Positions 62,638-64,000 of a DNA stretch of 64,000 bases are shown piece by piece (positions within the stretch are counted from its first letter, which is position 1; every line of letters starts with the position of its first letter). The translations under genes and the position numbers were made by a program. This DNA comes from DAOMNO01 sp035443885 (GTDB lineage Bacteria > Planctomycetota > Phycisphaerae > Phycisphaerales > SM1A02). A model generated the notes under the pieces. That model had not been told where the DNA came from and searched no databases. It saw nothing but the letters and a program-made list of their open reading frames with translations. Where the stretch lies: contig DAOMNO010000001.1 in the NCBI GenBank assembly GCA_035443885.1, forward strand, positions 124,001-188,000, given 5' to 3'.

Positions 62638-63786
62638 GTGCCCGAACCATTCAATCCTGATCTCATCGCTCCCGGCGGCAAAGTTGACCGGGAGTTGTTG
62701 TTTTCGCTCTATGAGCAAAACGAAGGCGATGATGAGACGCCCGTCACCGTGCAGTTCAAGCTGACGCGAGACCTCGACAAGCGGCTGGACAAGTACCTCG
62801 TTGACCGCATTCCCTTTCTCAGTCGAACATCGCTGCAGCGCCTCATTCGCGAGGAAAGCGTTACCGTCAACGGGCGCGTGCCCAAGGCATCAACAAAGCT
62901 GCGCAAAGGTGATGAAGTCATTGCTGTGCTGCCGCCGCCGCCCAGCACCGCCATCCCCGCTGAAGAAATCCCGCTGCATGTGCTGTATGAAGACGACGAT
63001 CTCATCGTCATCAACAAACACAACGACATCATCGTTCATCCGGCGCGCGGCAATCGGTCCGGCACGATCATCAACGCACTTGCATGGCACTTCCAGCATC
63101 GCTCAAGTGGTGAGCTTTCCACTGTGGGTGAAGAGTTTGCGCGGCCTGGCGTCGTGCATCGGCTTGATCGCCATACGACCGGCGTGATGGTCGCGGCAAA
63201 GTCTGACACCGCACACTGGCGACTCGGCCATCAGTTCGAGCAACGTAAAACAGACAAACGATACCTCGCTGTCGTGCATGGGCAGATGGAGCCGTACGCG
63301 GATGTCATCGACCTGCCGCTCGGCAAGCACCCCACCGCCAAGGAAAAGTACGCCGTGCGATGGGACGCAACGGGAAAGCCGTCCGTTACGATCTACCGCG
63401 TCCGCGAAGTCTACGACGACTTCACGCTGGTTGAACTCGAACTGAAAACCGGGCGAACGCACCAGATTCGCGTACACCTTTCCCACATCGGCTATCCCAT
63501 CGTCGGCGACGACATGTACGGCGGACGGCACCTTCGCACAAGCGACATCGTGCAGATGCCGTCGGCTCTATCACAGGATGCGCCAGTCATCTCGCGTCAG
63601 GCTTTGCACGCAGCATCTCTGGGCTTCACGCATCCCATCACGTATCAGCCGATGCGCATTCAAGCTCCCCTGCACCATGACATGTTGCACTTCGTGAAGC
63701 TGCTGCGATCGCACCGTTTTATCAGCGCACCAAATATCGCCGGCACAACGCTTGATCTTGAGACGATCATCCCTGCCAGCGCGTAA
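62638..63786 (+). CDS. RluA/RluD-family pseudouridine synthase
   Basis: 382 aa, GTG start, no strong ribosome site. S4 RNA-binding domain (about residues 48-100: RLDKYLVDRIPFLSRTSLQR, REESVTVNGRVPKASTKLRKGD) precedes the catalytic domain, with the active Asp in GVVHRLDRHTTGVMVAA and RTHQIRVHLSHIGYPIVGD at the binding cleft. RluD-type enzymes modify 23S rRNA uridines. A 38-residue acidic N-terminal extension is unusual. It follows the YfgM-like gene and is probably co-transcribed with it. Confidence 0.94.
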   Translation: MPEPFNPDLIAPGGKVDRELLFSLYEQNEGDDETPVTVQFKLTRDLDKRLDKYLVDRIPFLSRTSLQRLIREESVTVNGRVPKASTKLRKGDEVIAVLPPPPSTAIPAEEIPLHVLYEDDDLIVINKHNDIIVHPARGNRSGTIINALAWHFQHRSSGELSTVGEEFARPGVVHRLDRHTTGVMVAAKSDTAHWRLGHQFEQRKTDKRYLAVVHGQMEPYADVIDLPLGKHPTAKEKYAVRWDATGKPSVTIYRVREVYDDFTLVELELKTGRTHQIRVHLSHIGYPIVGDDMYGGRHLRTSDIVQMPSALSQDAPVISRQALHAASLGFTHPITYQPMRIQAPLHHDMLHFVKLLRSHRFISAPNIAGTTLDLETIIPASA

Positions 63787-63791
63787 GCAGC

Positions 63792-64000
63792 TTATCGTCG
63801 ACCGATCTCGTCTCGTGAGCGCGCCCGCTCCATTTCGGCTTCGCGTCGTGCGCGTTCTTCAGCCATGCGCACGCGATATGCCTCAAGGCCGCGCGGCGCG
63901 GGGAAGATAGCCGCAAGCGTCGTGCGCTGGCTGAGTGGATTATTCTGGAACTGCCTTTCGATTTCCGGATAGATGCGGTCATAGGTGCGCAGACGCAATT
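63792..64000 (-). CDS. C-terminal end of a hypothetical protein, cut by window edge
   Basis: About 69 codons, continuing past the right edge. The visible end is charged and likely helical (RMAEERARREAEMERARSRD), with IYPEIERQFQNNPLSQRTTL before it. The stop is 3 bp from the RluA-type stop, so the genes converge. No family can be named. Confidence 0.5.
   Translation of the reverse strand, partial: LRLRTYDRIYPEIERQFQNNPLSQRTTLAAIFPAPRGLEAYRVRMAEERARREAEMERARSRDEIGRR

Overview
The window looks like chromosomal DNA of a planctomycete, most likely class Phycisphaerae. The evidence is: secreted proteins ending in tandem dockerin-like modules of the D-x-N-x-D-G...D-L-L-I-L-L-x-x-W-G type; four Gfo/Idh/MocA oxidoreductases, at least three with twin-arginine signals; a PEP-CTERM-like C-terminus; a type II prepilin-like protein with a long C-terminal body; and many lipoproteins and secreted proteins of unknown function. 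No taxonomic search was possible, so this rests on family content alone.

Layout. 0-6.5 kb: a secreted repeat protein with dockerin tail, a DUF11 surface lipoprotein, a LEA14/WHy lipoprotein, mscL and an anchored SGNH hydrolase. 6.6-12 kb, minus strand: tRNA-Val and a tightly coupled set of HEAT-repeat lipoprotein, sirtuin and penicillin acylase. 12-20.5 kb: a TPR protein, a solitary rpsR, a class I glutamine amidotransferase, a 3D-domain protein, a prepilin-like protein, a TraB/GumN-like protein with an inserted GspG-like segment, an agmatinase-family enzyme and a DUF4097 lipoprotein. 20.5-25 kb: an ABC ATPase with a large membrane partner and a small PD-(D/E)XK-like protein. 25-29 kb: two adjacent sodium symporters (AGCS and SNF). 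29-38.5 kb: a YkgJ-type cysteine cluster protein, pyrB, trxB, alanine dehydrogenase, a MsrB-MsrA fusion and unknown proteins. 38.5-43.5 kb: a MacA/MacB/TolC-type efflux operon. 43.6-50 kb: ApbE, a SUMF1-like lipoprotein, then two Gfo/Idh/MocA plus TIM-barrel isomerase pairs. 50-56 kb: a PEP-CTERM-like protein, a somatomedin-B/dockerin protein, an ankyrin lipoprotein, a WNG-repeat dockerin protein and another Gfo/Idh/MocA enzyme. 59-64 kb: comM/yifB, an APH-like kinase, a YfgM-like protein, an RluA-type pseudouridine synthase and a gene cut by the window edge.

The most notable feature is a 2.8 kb integrative element (56198-58991) in the 3' end of tRNA-Lys(CTT), bounded by a 25-bp exact direct repeat. 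It carries two helix-turn-helix proteins, a ribbon-helix-helix protein and a tyrosine integrase. The attachment core lies inside the integrase reading frame. In the integrated state the integrase ends in 13 residues read antisense through the tRNA gene. The frame from the other copy of the core continues for 61 sensible residues to a stop at 56409. The circular form should therefore encode a longer integrase (about 482 aa against 434 aa), so integration swaps the enzyme's C-terminus.

Other points of interest are an aspartate carbamoyltransferase with a C-terminal Cys4 tail resembling the PyrI zinc domain, two neighbouring symporters that both carry large soluble insertions, and the HEAT-sirtuin-acylase operon. 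No CRISPR array, rRNA operon, IS element or recognisable phage defence locus was seen.
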